From Aliihoeflea sp. 40Bstr573 (GTDB lineage: Bacteria; Pseudomonadota; Alphaproteobacteria; Rhizobiales; Rhizobiaceae): a DNA stretch of 53,933 nucleotides. Positions 24,897 through 33,466 of the stretch are shown here, piece after piece (the stretch's first letter is position 1; each line of letters begins with the position of its first letter). The translations under genes and the position numbers were made by a program. The notes below the pieces were generated by a model that had not been told where the DNA came from, did no database searches, and worked only from the letters and a program-made list of their open reading frames with translations. Location of the stretch: contig NZ_JAAAMH010000019.1 in NCBI RefSeq assembly GCF_024105655.1, positions 1 to 53,933 on the forward strand, read 5' to 3'.

Positions 24897-26051
24897 TTGG
24901 GAATCATGCAGCGACCGCAGCCACTTTCAGGAATTACCGTGTACGAACTAGGCCATAGCATCGCCGCACCATATGCGGGGCTGGTTCTTGCTGATCTGGG
25001 CGCGCGGGTGGTGAAGGTGGAAAATCCGTCTGGTGGCGACTATGCGCGGGGATGGGGCCCGCCTTTCTGGAACGATGCGGCAACGACGTTTCTCGCTATG
25101 AACAGGGGAAAAGAGAGCATTTCTGTAGATTTTTCTGACCCAACCCAGGCGGAGGGGTTGCGGAGACGGATAGTCGCGGAGGCCGATGCCGTCATCCAAA
25201 ACCTGCGCCCCGGTATTCTCGATCGCTACGGCCTGAGCCCGCATCGCCTCAGCGATGAAGCGCCCGAGTTGGTCTGGTGCGATATCGGCGCCTTCGGTTC
25301 GCAGGGCCCGCTGGCCGGTCGTCCGGGATACGATCCCCTTATGCAGGCCTTTTCGGGTGTCATGAGCGTGACGGGAGAGGGCGGGCGTCCTCCGATCCGC
25401 GTCGGGGTCTCGGTCATGGATATGGCCGCGGGAATGTGGGCGGTGATTGCCATACTCACGGCGTTGATCGAGCGCGGCAAAACCGGTCGGGGCGCACAGG
25501 TCTCGACTTCTCTCTACGAGACGGGGCTGGCCTGGATGACGGGGCATCTTGCCGGCTACTGTGCCTCTGGCGAGGTACGCATGCCTTTCGGCTCGGGTGT
25601 GGCCGAGATCGTACCATACCAGGCCTTCAGCACCGCCGACGGCTGGCTGATGGTGGCGGCCGGCAACGACAACCTCTTCCGCAAGCTTTGCGGGGCGATC
25701 GGCCGGGAAGATCTCGCAGCCGATCCCACCTACGCCACGAATGCGGGCCGCGTCGCCCGTCGGGGAGAGCTTCTGAGCGAAATCGAGGCGAGTGCGCGAG
25801 CCCATGATACGGAGACGCTCGCGGCCCTCCTAGATGCGGCCGGTGTTCCCAACGCGCCGATCCAGACCGTGGACCAGGTGATGGACCACCCTCAGACCAA
25901 GGCTTTGCGCATGGTCGAGCCGGTGGAGGGCGATACGCTGCCGCTCATGGGCATTCCGATATCGTTCGACGGCGCGCGTCCGCGAAACATGCGTCCCGCG
26001 CCGCTCTTGGGGGAAAGCGATGACCGGAGGAGCAGTCATGCTGCAGGATAG
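24897..26051 (+). CDS. Class III (CaiB/BaiF, Frc family) CoA-transferase
   Basis: A 384-residue CoA-transferase that moves CoA between carboxylic acids. Typical blocks are PLSGITVYELGHSIAAPYAG near the N-terminus, ARVVKVENPSGGDYAR, and AMNRGKESISVDFSDPTQ. The conserved catalytic Asp of the family falls in SVMDMAAGMWAV. The TTG at 24897 has GAGGG at a good distance; the ATG at 24906 is the alternative. It opens a plus-strand operon whose next start (26038) lies inside its 3' end. It is likely to prime a dicarboxylate or branched acid for the beta-oxidation-like steps encoded downstream. Confidence 0.88.
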   Translation: MGIMQRPQPLSGITVYELGHSIAAPYAGLVLADLGARVVKVENPSGGDYARGWGPPFWNDAATTFLAMNRGKESISVDFSDPTQAEGLRRRIVAEADAVIQNLRPGILDRYGLSPHRLSDEAPELVWCDIGAFGSQGPLAGRPGYDPLMQAFSGVMSVTGEGGRPPIRVGVSVMDMAAGMWAVIAILTALIERGKTGRGAQVSTSLYETGLAWMTGHLAGYCASGEVRMPFGSGVAEIVPYQAFSTADGWLMVAAGNDNLFRKLCGAIGREDLAADPTYATNAGRVARRGELLSEIEASARAHDTETLAALLDAAGVPNAPIQTVDQVMDHPQTKALRMVEPVEGDTLPLMGIPISFDGARPRNMRPAPLLGESDDRRSSHAAG

Positions 26052-26835
26052 CTATGAAACGATCACGTTGGAGTGGCGCGACGCGCATGTGCTGATCGTC
26101 ACGCTCGACCGTGCCGATGTCTCGAATGCCATGAACACGCAGATGGGGCACGACCTCATGCATGTGTTCGAGACGCTGGCGCTGGACCCGCAAGGCGCGC
26201 GTGCAGTGGTTCTGACCGGGCGCGGAGAAAAGGCGTTCTGCGGGGGGGGCGATCTCAAGCAGCGTCGGGGCATGAGCGACGACGAATGGGGCGCGCAGCA
26301 TCTCGTGTTCGAACGCATGCTGCGCGCGCTCCTCTTCTGCCCGCTTCCCGTCCTCGCCTCGGTCAACGGGGCGGCGTTCGCAGGCGGGTGTGAGATCGCG
26401 GCTGCCTGCGACTTCATCTACGCAGCGCCGCAGGCCCGCTTCGCGCTGACGGAGGTCACGCTCGGGATCATGCCCGGCGCGGGTGGAACGCAGAACCTGC
26501 CGCGCGCGATCGGCGAACGCCGTGCCAAGGAGCTCATTCTCACAGGCAGGCCTTTTTCGGCGGAAGAAGCGCTCGACTGGGGGTTCGTCAACAGGATCGT
26601 CGAACGCGATGACCTGCTGGAGGAAACCGTGGCGGTTGCGCGACATATCGCCGGTAACGCGCCGCTGTCGGTGCGCCAGGCCAAGCAGTCGATCGCAAGA
26701 GGCCTTCAGATGTCGCTCGCCGATGGGCTGGCCTTCGAAATCGAGGCCTACAACCGGCTGGTGTCGACAAAGGACCGGCGCGAGGGCGTGCTGGCCTACA
26801 ACGAAAAGCGCCGGCCGGTCTTCGAAGGGCGCTAG
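26038..26835 (+). CDS. Enoyl-CoA hydratase/isomerase family (crotonase) protein
   Basis: A 265-residue crotonase-fold enzyme. Both catalytic glutamates of true hydratases are present 20 residues apart: one in FAGGCEIAAACDF and one in RFALTEVTLGIMPGAGGTQN. The oxyanion-hole region AFCGGGDLKQ is also intact. The ATG at 26038 has GGAGG 7 bases upstream and is preferred over ATG 26020. The start lies within the CoA-transferase gene (14-bp overlap). In context it could be a methylglutaconyl-CoA hydratase-type enzyme making HMG-CoA for the next gene. That is inference, since crotonase substrate cannot be read from motifs. Confidence 0.9.
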   Translation: MLQDSYETITLEWRDAHVLIVTLDRADVSNAMNTQMGHDLMHVFETLALDPQGARAVVLTGRGEKAFCGGGDLKQRRGMSDDEWGAQHLVFERMLRALLFCPLPVLASVNGAAFAGGCEIAAACDFIYAAPQARFALTEVTLGIMPGAGGTQNLPRAIGERRAKELILTGRPFSAEEALDWGFVNRIVERDDLLEETVAVARHIAGNAPLSVRQAKQSIARGLQMSLADGLAFEIEAYNRLVSTKDRREGVLAYNEKRRPVFEGR

Positions 26836-26866
26836 GCGTTGCCGGTGCAATATCAGGGAGGAAGAG

Positions 26867-27805
26867 ATGACTGAACGTGCCTATGTCCGCGAGGTGGGCC
26901 TGCGCGACGGTTTGCAGATGGTTAAGACGGTGCTGTCGTCAGACCGCAAGCTCGAATGGTGCTGCGGCGCGCTCGACGCAGGAATCAGCGAAATCGAGCT
27001 GACTTCCTTCGTGCCGGCGAAAATAGTCCCTCAGTTCGCCGACAGTGATGAGGTGTTCCGGCGGGCGAACGAGACGAGGACGAACGGCACGCTGTCCGCG
27101 CTCGTTCCCAACTTGAGGGGCGCCCAGCGAGGCATGGAACTGGGCGTCGGAAAGCTGAACTACGTTCTTTCGGCGTCGGAAGAACACAACATGGCGAATG
27201 TGCGTCGGTCCACCGACGAGTCGATAGCCGATTTCGGTCGCATCGTCCAATTGCGCGATGCCGCCACGGGCGTCGGTGTGCGGCTTGGCGCAGGGATTGC
27301 AACCTCTTTCGGCTGTACCATTTCGGGCGCCGTTTCCGAGCGGAGGGTCGTCGCGATCGCCGAGCGACTGGCCGCCCTTGGCGCCGACGAAATCATCGTG
27401 GCGGATACAGTCGGCTATGGCGACCCCGCCCAAGTAAAGCGCCTAATGAGCGCGGTCGTGCGCGCCGTCGCGCCACTGCCGGTCGCGGCGCACTTCCATG
27501 ACACGCGAGGGCTTGGCTTGGCCAACGTCGCTGCCGCGCTGGACGCAGGCGTCCGCGCCTTCGACGCGTCGCTCGGCGGGCTCGGCGGCTGCCCGTTCGC
27601 GCCCGGCGCAACGGGCAATATCGATACCGAAGATACCGTCTTCATGCTCGAGGCCATGGGCTTCGATACCGGCATCGACATCGAGAGGCTGATTGCTTTG
27701 CGCGCCAAGGTCGAACGCTGGCTGCCCGGGGAGAAGATGGGAGGCGCCATTGCGCGCGCTGGCGTCCCCAAGACCTTCCGCATGCCAGTGGAAAAGGCGG
27801 CCTGA
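26867..27805 (+). CDS. Hydroxymethylglutaryl-CoA lyase
   Basis: A 312-residue HMG-CoA lyase-like TIM barrel: cleaves (3S)-HMG-CoA to acetyl-CoA and acetoacetate. Signature residues are present: Arg13-Asp14 and Gln17 in VGLRDGLQ (cation and acyl binding), His209 and His211 in AHFHDTRGLGLAN (metal), Cys242 in GGLGGCPFAPGATGN, and Asn251. The ATG at 26867 has GGGAGG upstream. It sits between the hydratase and the acyl-CoA dehydrogenase in one operon. Related lyases act on citramalyl-CoA or other 3-hydroxyacyl-CoAs, so the assignment of HMG-CoA is strong but not certain. Confidence 0.87.
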   Translation: MTERAYVREVGLRDGLQMVKTVLSSDRKLEWCCGALDAGISEIELTSFVPAKIVPQFADSDEVFRRANETRTNGTLSALVPNLRGAQRGMELGVGKLNYVLSASEEHNMANVRRSTDESIADFGRIVQLRDAATGVGVRLGAGIATSFGCTISGAVSERRVVAIAERLAALGADEIIVADTVGYGDPAQVKRLMSAVVRAVAPLPVAAHFHDTRGLGLANVAAALDAGVRAFDASLGGLGGCPFAPGATGNIDTEDTVFMLEAMGFDTGIDIERLIALRAKVERWLPGEKMGGAIARAGVPKTFRMPVEKAA

Positions 27806-27835
27806 TCCTGAAATCTCTGCGAGGGAGGAATAGTC

Positions 27836-29047
27836 GTGAGTGCTGCAAACCAGGCCTTAGCCAGGGAAATGGAAGAGAACGAAGTCTTTGTCACCCTAGG
27901 CGAGGACTATCCCGAACTGCGTGAAGCGGTGCGCCGCATCTGCGTGCGCTATCCTTCGGAATACTGGCGCAAGCTGGAGAGCGAAAGCGGATATCCCAGC
28001 GAGTTCGTCGACGAACTTACGAAAGCCGGGTTTCTCGGTGCCCTCATTCCCGAAACTTATGGCGGGTCCGGCCTGCCACTTCGTGCTGCGGCGGTCATTC
28101 TTGAGGAGATCAACGCGTCGGGATGTACCGCGAGCCCCGCGCACGCGCAGATGTACATCATGGGAACGCTTCTTCGACACGGCAGCGAGGCGCAAAAGCG
28201 AACGTACCTGCCCGCTATCGCGAGGGGCGAGTTGCGCTTGCAGGCGTTCGGAGTGACCGAGCCTACCACGGGCTCGGACACCACCAAACTCAAGACGCGC
28301 GCTGAACGGCGCGGCGATACCTATGTCATCAACGGCCAGAAAGTGTGGACATCGCGCGCGCGCCATTCGGACCTGATGCTTCTTCTCGCTCGCACAACTC
28401 CTCTTGAGGAGGTGAAGCGCAAGACAGAGGGCCTGTCTGTTTTTCTGGTCGACATGCGCGAGGTCCTCGGCAAGGGACTGACGATCAATCCCATCGACGC
28501 CCTCATCAACCACAACACGACTGAAGTTTTCTTCGACGATATGACAATTCCCGCCGATAGCCTCATTGGCGAGGAAGGAAAGGGTTTCCGCTACATTCTC
28601 GACGGGATGAATGCCGAGCGCATTCTTGTCGCGACGGAAGCGCTGGGCGATGGGCGATGGCTCCTGAAGAAGGCGAAGGAGTACGCTGGCTCACGTGAGG
28701 TTTTTGGTCGCCCGATCGGCGCCAATCAGGGCGTACAGTTCCCCCTTGCGCGCTGCTTCACGGAGTTGGAAGCCGCCGACATGATGTGCCGCCGCGCAGC
28801 CGCACTCTTCGATGCGGGATGCGAGTGCGGAGCGGATGCGAACATCGCCAAGCTAATGGCGTCCGAAGCGACATGGAACGCGGCGGAGGCGGCGATGCAG
28901 ACCCATGGCGGCTTCGCCTTCGCCAAGGAATACGACATCGAGCGCAAATGGCGTGAGGCGCGGCTTTATCAGATCGCTCCCATCTCGACCAATCTGATCC
29001 TCGCTTATGTCGGCCAGCACGTGCTCGGTCTGCCGCGATCCTATTGA
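27836..29047 (+). CDS. Acyl-CoA dehydrogenase, isovaleryl-CoA dehydrogenase-like active site
   Basis: A 403-residue FAD enzyme introducing an alpha-beta double bond into an acyl-CoA. Family blocks are FGVTEPTTGSDTTKLKTRAE and INGQKVWTSRARHSD (FAD and substrate binding), EGKGFRYILDGMNAER and QTHGGFAFAKEYDIER. The usual C-terminal catalytic Glu (QIYEGTS in medium-chain enzymes) is replaced, because the sequence reads QIAPISTNL. A Glu is present instead at residue 261 in GMNAERILVA, the helix-G position used by isovaleryl- and long-chain acyl-CoA dehydrogenases. This hints at a 3-methyl-branched substrate. It starts with GTG at 27836 behind GGGAGGAA. Confidence 0.88.
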   Translation: MSAANQALAREMEENEVFVTLGEDYPELREAVRRICVRYPSEYWRKLESESGYPSEFVDELTKAGFLGALIPETYGGSGLPLRAAAVILEEINASGCTASPAHAQMYIMGTLLRHGSEAQKRTYLPAIARGELRLQAFGVTEPTTGSDTTKLKTRAERRGDTYVINGQKVWTSRARHSDLMLLLARTTPLEEVKRKTEGLSVFLVDMREVLGKGLTINPIDALINHNTTEVFFDDMTIPADSLIGEEGKGFRYILDGMNAERILVATEALGDGRWLLKKAKEYAGSREVFGRPIGANQGVQFPLARCFTELEAADMMCRRAAALFDAGCECGADANIAKLMASEATWNAAEAAMQTHGGFAFAKEYDIERKWREARLYQIAPISTNLILAYVGQHVLGLPRSY

Positions 29048-29084
29048 AAGGGCATTGGCTACACTGCGTCCGGGAGGGAAAAAT

Positions 29085-30446
29085 TTGACTGGGTTGACCA
29101 TGAACATTGCGGCGTTCGTCTCCGGGCTTTCGACGCAAGATATCCCCGCGCGTTGCTTGGACGCGGCGCGGATCGGCATGCGTGACTGCGTGGCGGTCAT
29201 GATCGCCGGCCGCAACGAACCCGCACCCCGGCTCGTCGCCGACACGGTTCACGAAACGCGTGCCAATGACGGCGTTCCAGAGATCCCACTGGGCCGGTGG
29301 CTCTCCCCCGCAGATGCGGCCCTTGTCAACGGCGTTGCCGGTCATGTGCTCGATTACGACGATGTCGGGCTCGATGGTCATCCGAGCGTTGCCATGACAC
29401 CTGCCATCCTGGCGGAGGGCTGGGCGCTCGATGTTGGTGGTGCCGAGGCGCTGGCGGCCTATGTCGCTGGGTATGAAGTGTGGGCGCTTCTCGAAAATCT
29501 GGAGCCCGGCGCAATGCATGAGCGCGGATTTCATCCGACTGCGGTCTCCGGTACGCTCGCCAGCGCAGCCGCCTGCGCCTATCTCAACCGGCTCGATGAC
29601 GAGACGACCGGCCATGCGCTCGCGATCGCAGCGTCACTTGCATCCGGCCTCGTCGCCAATTTCGGCACCATGACGAAATCGCTCCACGCCGGACGCGCAG
29701 CGCAAGCGGGCGTGATGGCGGCACGTCTGGCGAAGGCGGGATTCACCGGTTCTTCCGATGCGCTCGAACACCGCACAGGCTTCCTGCGCGCTCATTCGGC
29801 CAGCGGCTCGCCTGATTTGGCGCGAGGGTATTTGGGTTTGGGACAAGAGTGGCGACTTGAGGAGCAGGGCGTTCACATCAAACGCTACCCGATTTGCTAT
29901 GCGACGCACCGCTCTATCGATGCCATGATCGATCTTGCCGAAGGCCATGACCTTCGTCCCGACGAAGTGGAGGAAATTCACGTCGAGACGGGACGTACCC
30001 AGCGCCTGATGCTGCGCAATGTCGCGCCGAAAACCGGCCTGGAGGCGAAGTTCTCGATGGAGTTCGCGATGGCGTCGGCGCTCGTAGAGCGCAAGGTCGG
30101 GCTGAGCGAACTCACCGACGATTTCGTGGGCCGCAGCGACGTTGTCGCGGCAATGCGCAAGGTGACCTGTACCACGACCGATGAAACCATGCCTGGGTTG
30201 CCATTCGCACCCTCGGACACCGTCAGTGTACGGTTGCGCGATGGGCGGCGTGTGGCTCACGCCCCTGTCGTTCATGCCAGGGGAAGCTGGCAAAGCCCCA
30301 TGAGCGAGGATGAACTCGAGGAAAAATTCCTGGATTGCTGCCATGCGCATCTGTCAGACGATCATGCAGCACGGCTGTTCCGGTCACTGGGAGACATGCC
30401 GAACCTTGTCTCAGTTCGGGAGGTGCCATTGACGGTAAACCCATGA
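29085..30446 (+). CDS. MmgE/PrpD family protein
   Basis: A 453-residue member of the MmgE/PrpD superfamily, which includes 2-methylcitrate dehydratase, cis-aconitate decarboxylase and immune-responsive gene 1. Family blocks are ARIGMRDCVAVMIAGRNEPA, HVLDYDDVGLDGHPS, AYVAGYEVWALL, ERGFHPTAVSGTLASAAA, KSLHAGRAAQAGVMAARLA and IKRYPICYATHRSIDA. The best start is TTG 29085, since CGGGAGG lies 7 bases upstream; ATG 29100 is the alternative. The role in this pathway is unclear: a dehydratase or decarboxylase for a branched dicarboxylic or tricarboxylic acid is plausible. Confidence 0.88.
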   Translation: MTGLTMNIAAFVSGLSTQDIPARCLDAARIGMRDCVAVMIAGRNEPAPRLVADTVHETRANDGVPEIPLGRWLSPADAALVNGVAGHVLDYDDVGLDGHPSVAMTPAILAEGWALDVGGAEALAAYVAGYEVWALLENLEPGAMHERGFHPTAVSGTLASAAACAYLNRLDDETTGHALAIAASLASGLVANFGTMTKSLHAGRAAQAGVMAARLAKAGFTGSSDALEHRTGFLRAHSASGSPDLARGYLGLGQEWRLEEQGVHIKRYPICYATHRSIDAMIDLAEGHDLRPDEVEEIHVETGRTQRLMLRNVAPKTGLEAKFSMEFAMASALVERKVGLSELTDDFVGRSDVVAAMRKVTCTTTDETMPGLPFAPSDTVSVRLRDGRRVAHAPVVHARGSWQSPMSEDELEEKFLDCCHAHLSDDHAARLFRSLGDMPNLVSVREVPLTVNP

Positions 30447-30536
30447 CGGTTTGGGGAGGAGAGCCCGGAACGCGTGGGGATCGGCCATAAGTATTTCCGC
30501 AAGTAAGACGATTCAAAAGCTAGGAGGAGAAACATC

Positions 30537-31577
30537 ATGCCATACCGGTTGAACTGGAAAATGCAGGCCTCGGCACTTGCTGCTACGGCGCTTGTTTCGC
30601 TGACAGGAGCAGGCCTCGTCGAGGCGGCCGAGCGGCTGCGCATCTCGCTCGACACAAATCCGAGCCACGTGCGAAACGAAGGGGTTGAGCTTTTCGTGGA
30701 GGCTTTGCGCGAACGTGTCGGTGACGAAATGGTCATTGAGGTTTACCCGAGCGCGCAGCTCTACCGTGACCGCGACGTCGGACGTGCCCTGCGTCAGGGA
30801 AGTGTGGAGATGGCCGTCCCAGGGACCTGGGTTCTGGATGGCATGGTGCCTGCAATGGCACTCACGTCCTTGCCCGCATTCTATGGGGTTCCGCAAGAGG
30901 TCACTCTGGATTTGATCGACGGCGAACTTGGCGAGGCTATCAACGCGCAAGCCGAGGAGCGAATGCGCGTCAAAGTCCTGGGCCCTTGGATGAGCCTCGG
31001 CATGTCGCACTATTATTCGACGAGCCGTCCTCTCAATGCGCACGACGATCTCGCAGGCATGCGTATTCGCATATCGGGGGGGACGTCGAACGCCAAACGG
31101 GTCGAGGATATGGGTGGCGTGCCCAACCTCATCGCCTGGCCCGATGTGCCGCTCGCTCTGTCGACTGATGTCGTCGACGCCGTTTCTTCCACGCACGAAA
31201 GCATCGCATCGGCGCAGCTTTGGGATGCGGGATTGCGCTTTGCCTTCGAGGACAACCAGTGGTTCGGCCAATATGTGCCGATGGTTTCGCAGCGCTTCTG
31301 GGACGACTTGAGCCCGCATCTGCAGGAGGCGATGACCCAAGCGTGGGCCGAGGTGATTGAGGAGACCCGCCGCCTTGCCGATGAAGCTCAGCTCGAAGCG
31401 CGCGAGAAGGTTGCAGCCAGCGGAATCGCGATCGTGACGGCGACAGAGGAGCAGCTTGCGGCAGCTCGCACAAAGCTCATGAGCAGCCAGGATGGGCTGG
31501 CTTCCTCCATCGGCATCGACCAGGATTTGGTCGACATGGCGTTGGAGGAACTTGAGGAGCGAGGATATGGGGATTGA
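30537..31577 (+). CDS. TRAP transporter solute-binding protein (DctP family)
   Basis: A 346-residue periplasmic binding protein with a Sec signal peptide: MPYRLNWKMQASALAATALV followed by SLTGAGLVEAAE. DctP-type blocks are VYPSAQLYRDRDVGRALRQG, GTWVLDGMVPAMALTSLPAF and LAGMRIRISGGTSNAKRVE. The last contains the conserved Arg (RIRISG) that normally salt-bridges a carboxylate ligand. The ATG at 30537 follows AGGAGGAGA. With the two permeases next to it this makes a sodium- or proton-driven importer, probably for the organic acid degraded by this cluster. Confidence 0.9.
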   Translation: MPYRLNWKMQASALAATALVSLTGAGLVEAAERLRISLDTNPSHVRNEGVELFVEALRERVGDEMVIEVYPSAQLYRDRDVGRALRQGSVEMAVPGTWVLDGMVPAMALTSLPAFYGVPQEVTLDLIDGELGEAINAQAEERMRVKVLGPWMSLGMSHYYSTSRPLNAHDDLAGMRIRISGGTSNAKRVEDMGGVPNLIAWPDVPLALSTDVVDAVSSTHESIASAQLWDAGLRFAFEDNQWFGQYVPMVSQRFWDDLSPHLQEAMTQAWAEVIEETRRLADEAQLEAREKVAASGIAIVTATEEQLAAARTKLMSSQDGLASSIGIDQDLVDMALEELEERGYGD

Positions 31578-32136
31578 GACCGCCTCGGCGCCTTCAGACG
31601 AATTGCGTCGTTCTTCCGCGCTGCGGGGCCGGTTCGATCTGTGGCGTGCACGCGTAGAAACGATCGTCATCGGCGGGTTGATGGGCGCGGCAATGGCGCT
31701 TGTCTTTTACACAGTACTGATGCGCTATGTCTCACCGGCAAATGCTCCGCGCTTCACCGATGAGATCGTCGTCTATGCGGTCATGTGGGCCGTTATGCTC
31801 GCATGGGGAGGCGTGAGCCGTTCACGCAATCACGTGCGCGCCGACCTGGTCCTGCATGTCATGCCGCCGCGCCTTCGCCATTTGAGCGAAATCGCTGCCA
31901 ATGTCGTGGGATTTGCCTTCGCGTTGTTCCTCGGATGGTTCGGCTATCTGGTCGCCTATGAGGCCTGGGATTTCGGTGATTTGTCGCCGACCAATATCCG
32001 TTTTCCGCTCTGGGTCTACTATTCCGCCCTGCCAATTGGCGCGCTTCTGATGGCCCTTGGGCATGCCAGAGCCGCAATGGAAATGATCGTCGACGGTCCT
32101 ACGGACGAAAAACCGCAAATCGGCGAGGAGATCTAA
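31567..32136 (+). CDS. TRAP transporter small permease (DctQ family)
   Basis: A 189-residue small membrane subunit with four hydrophobic segments, including VETIVIGGLMGAAMALVFYT and IVVYAVMWAVMLAWGGVS. The cytoplasmic motif SRSRNHVRADLVLHV is typical for DctQ. The ATG at 31567 lies within the end of the binding-protein gene (11-bp overlap), implying coupled translation. It bridges the binding protein and the large permease. Confidence 0.88.
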   Translation: MGIETASAPSDELRRSSALRGRFDLWRARVETIVIGGLMGAAMALVFYTVLMRYVSPANAPRFTDEIVVYAVMWAVMLAWGGVSRSRNHVRADLVLHVMPPRLRHLSEIAANVVGFAFALFLGWFGYLVAYEAWDFGDLSPTNIRFPLWVYYSALPIGALLMALGHARAAMEMIVDGPTDEKPQIGEEI

Positions 32137-32139
32137 GCC

Positions 32140-33417
32140 ATGGCTGGAGGTATTTTCGCCGGGATGTTCGGCAGCCTGATGGCTCTCGGATTTCCCATAT
32201 ATCTCGTTCTGGGCCTGACGGCTGCAGCATTGTTGTGGATGGACGCGACACCGATGGTGTCCGTTACGCAGAAGATCGTCGACGAGTTGAATTCCCAGAC
32301 GCTGATCGCATTGCCCTTTTTCGTCGTGGCAGCCGTCTTCATGGAGCGCGGGGGCATTGCGCGCGCGCTCATCGAAGCCGCGATGAGCTGGGTTGGACGT
32401 GTTCGTGGCGGTCTCGGCCTCGTCTGCGTAATTGCCTGCATGCTCTTTTCCGCAATGGCTGGTTCGAGCGTTGCGACCGCGTTGGCTATGGGAACAATTC
32501 TGGTCCCTGCCATGCTGCGGCAGGGATATGATCGCCATTTTGCTGCGGGCGTGGTTGGGGCGTCGGGCACGCTCGGCATTCTGATCCCGCCAAGCCTTGC
32601 AATGGTCGTCTATGGCGTATTGGCCGACGAATCCATCCCCCGGCTTTTTCTGGCTGGCGTCATTCCCGGTCTGCTACAGGCGACGCTCCTGGGAGGGTGG
32701 GCAATTTATTATGCCAATCGGCGCGGATATCCGCGAACCGAGAAGGCGACGATGGACGAATTCGTACGGCTCAACGTGCGGGCTCTGCCGGCTTTTGCGC
32801 TACCAGCGATCGTCCTGGGCGGCATTTATGGCGGGCTCACCACGGTTACCGAGGCCGCAGCGCTTTCGGCCGTCGCTGCACTGCTGATTTCGCTGTTCGT
32901 GTATCGGACGGTCACGCTTTCCGATGTTGTTCCGCTTCTGGCAAGCGCCTCTTATAAGGCCGCCTCCATCATGATCATCATTGTGGTCGCGCTGGTCTTC
33001 GGCCACTGGGTAACCGAGAGCGGAGTAGCATCGGCGATCGTCCAGTTCGTGCAAGCGCATGACCTCAAACCTTGGCACTTTCTCGTCGTGGTCTCGGTCA
33101 TGCTGTTCCTTCTGGGCATGTTCCTCGAGGTCTTCTCGGTGATGCTTATCGCCCTGCCGCTGCTGATCCCGCTTCTGGAGCCATTCGGTATCGATCCAGT
33201 CCACTTCGGCATCATCGTCGTCATCAATATGGAGATTGCGCTGCTGACGCCGCCCGTGGGGCTCAACCTTTTCGTGCTCGCGTCTATCACGAAAGCGCCG
33301 CTGTGGGATGTGATCAAGGGTACGACGCCTTTCGTCGTCTTAATGTTTCTGCTTCTTGTGCTGGTCATGGTATTCCCGCAACTGTCCTTGTGGTTGCCGA
33401 ATGCCATTCTCAATTGA
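32140..33417 (+). CDS. TRAP transporter large permease (DctM family)
   Basis: A 425-residue transport subunit with about 12 hydrophobic segments. DctM hallmarks are PFFVVAAVFMERGGIARALI, FSAMAGSSVATALAMGTILV, GASGTLGILIPPSLAMVVYG and LLTPPVGLNLFVLASIT. It starts 3 bp after the DctQ stop. The TRAP system as a whole favours import of dicarboxylates or other organic acids. Confidence 0.92.
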   Translation: MAGGIFAGMFGSLMALGFPIYLVLGLTAAALLWMDATPMVSVTQKIVDELNSQTLIALPFFVVAAVFMERGGIARALIEAAMSWVGRVRGGLGLVCVIACMLFSAMAGSSVATALAMGTILVPAMLRQGYDRHFAAGVVGASGTLGILIPPSLAMVVYGVLADESIPRLFLAGVIPGLLQATLLGGWAIYYANRRGYPRTEKATMDEFVRLNVRALPAFALPAIVLGGIYGGLTTVTEAAALSAVAALLISLFVYRTVTLSDVVPLLASASYKAASIMIIIVVALVFGHWVTESGVASAIVQFVQAHDLKPWHFLVVVSVMLFLLGMFLEVFSVMLIALPLLIPLLEPFGIDPVHFGIIVVINMEIALLTPPVGLNLFVLASITKAPLWDVIKGTTPFVVLMFLLLVLVMVFPQLSLWLPNAILN

Positions 33418-33427
33418 ACGGAAGCGC

Positions 33428-33451
33428 GATTGCGGGCGGCCGCCCGCAATC
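33428..33451. other. Perfect 24-bp GC-rich palindrome between dctM and lacI-type gene
   Basis: GATTGCGGGCGG is followed directly by its reverse complement. It lies 11 bp after the dctM stop and 15 bp before the regulator ATG. There is no T tract, so it is not a typical terminator. It could form a hairpin that tunes expression between the two genes, or a palindromic protein site. Confidence 0.45.
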
Positions 33452-33466
33452 AGGGAAGAGAGACGA

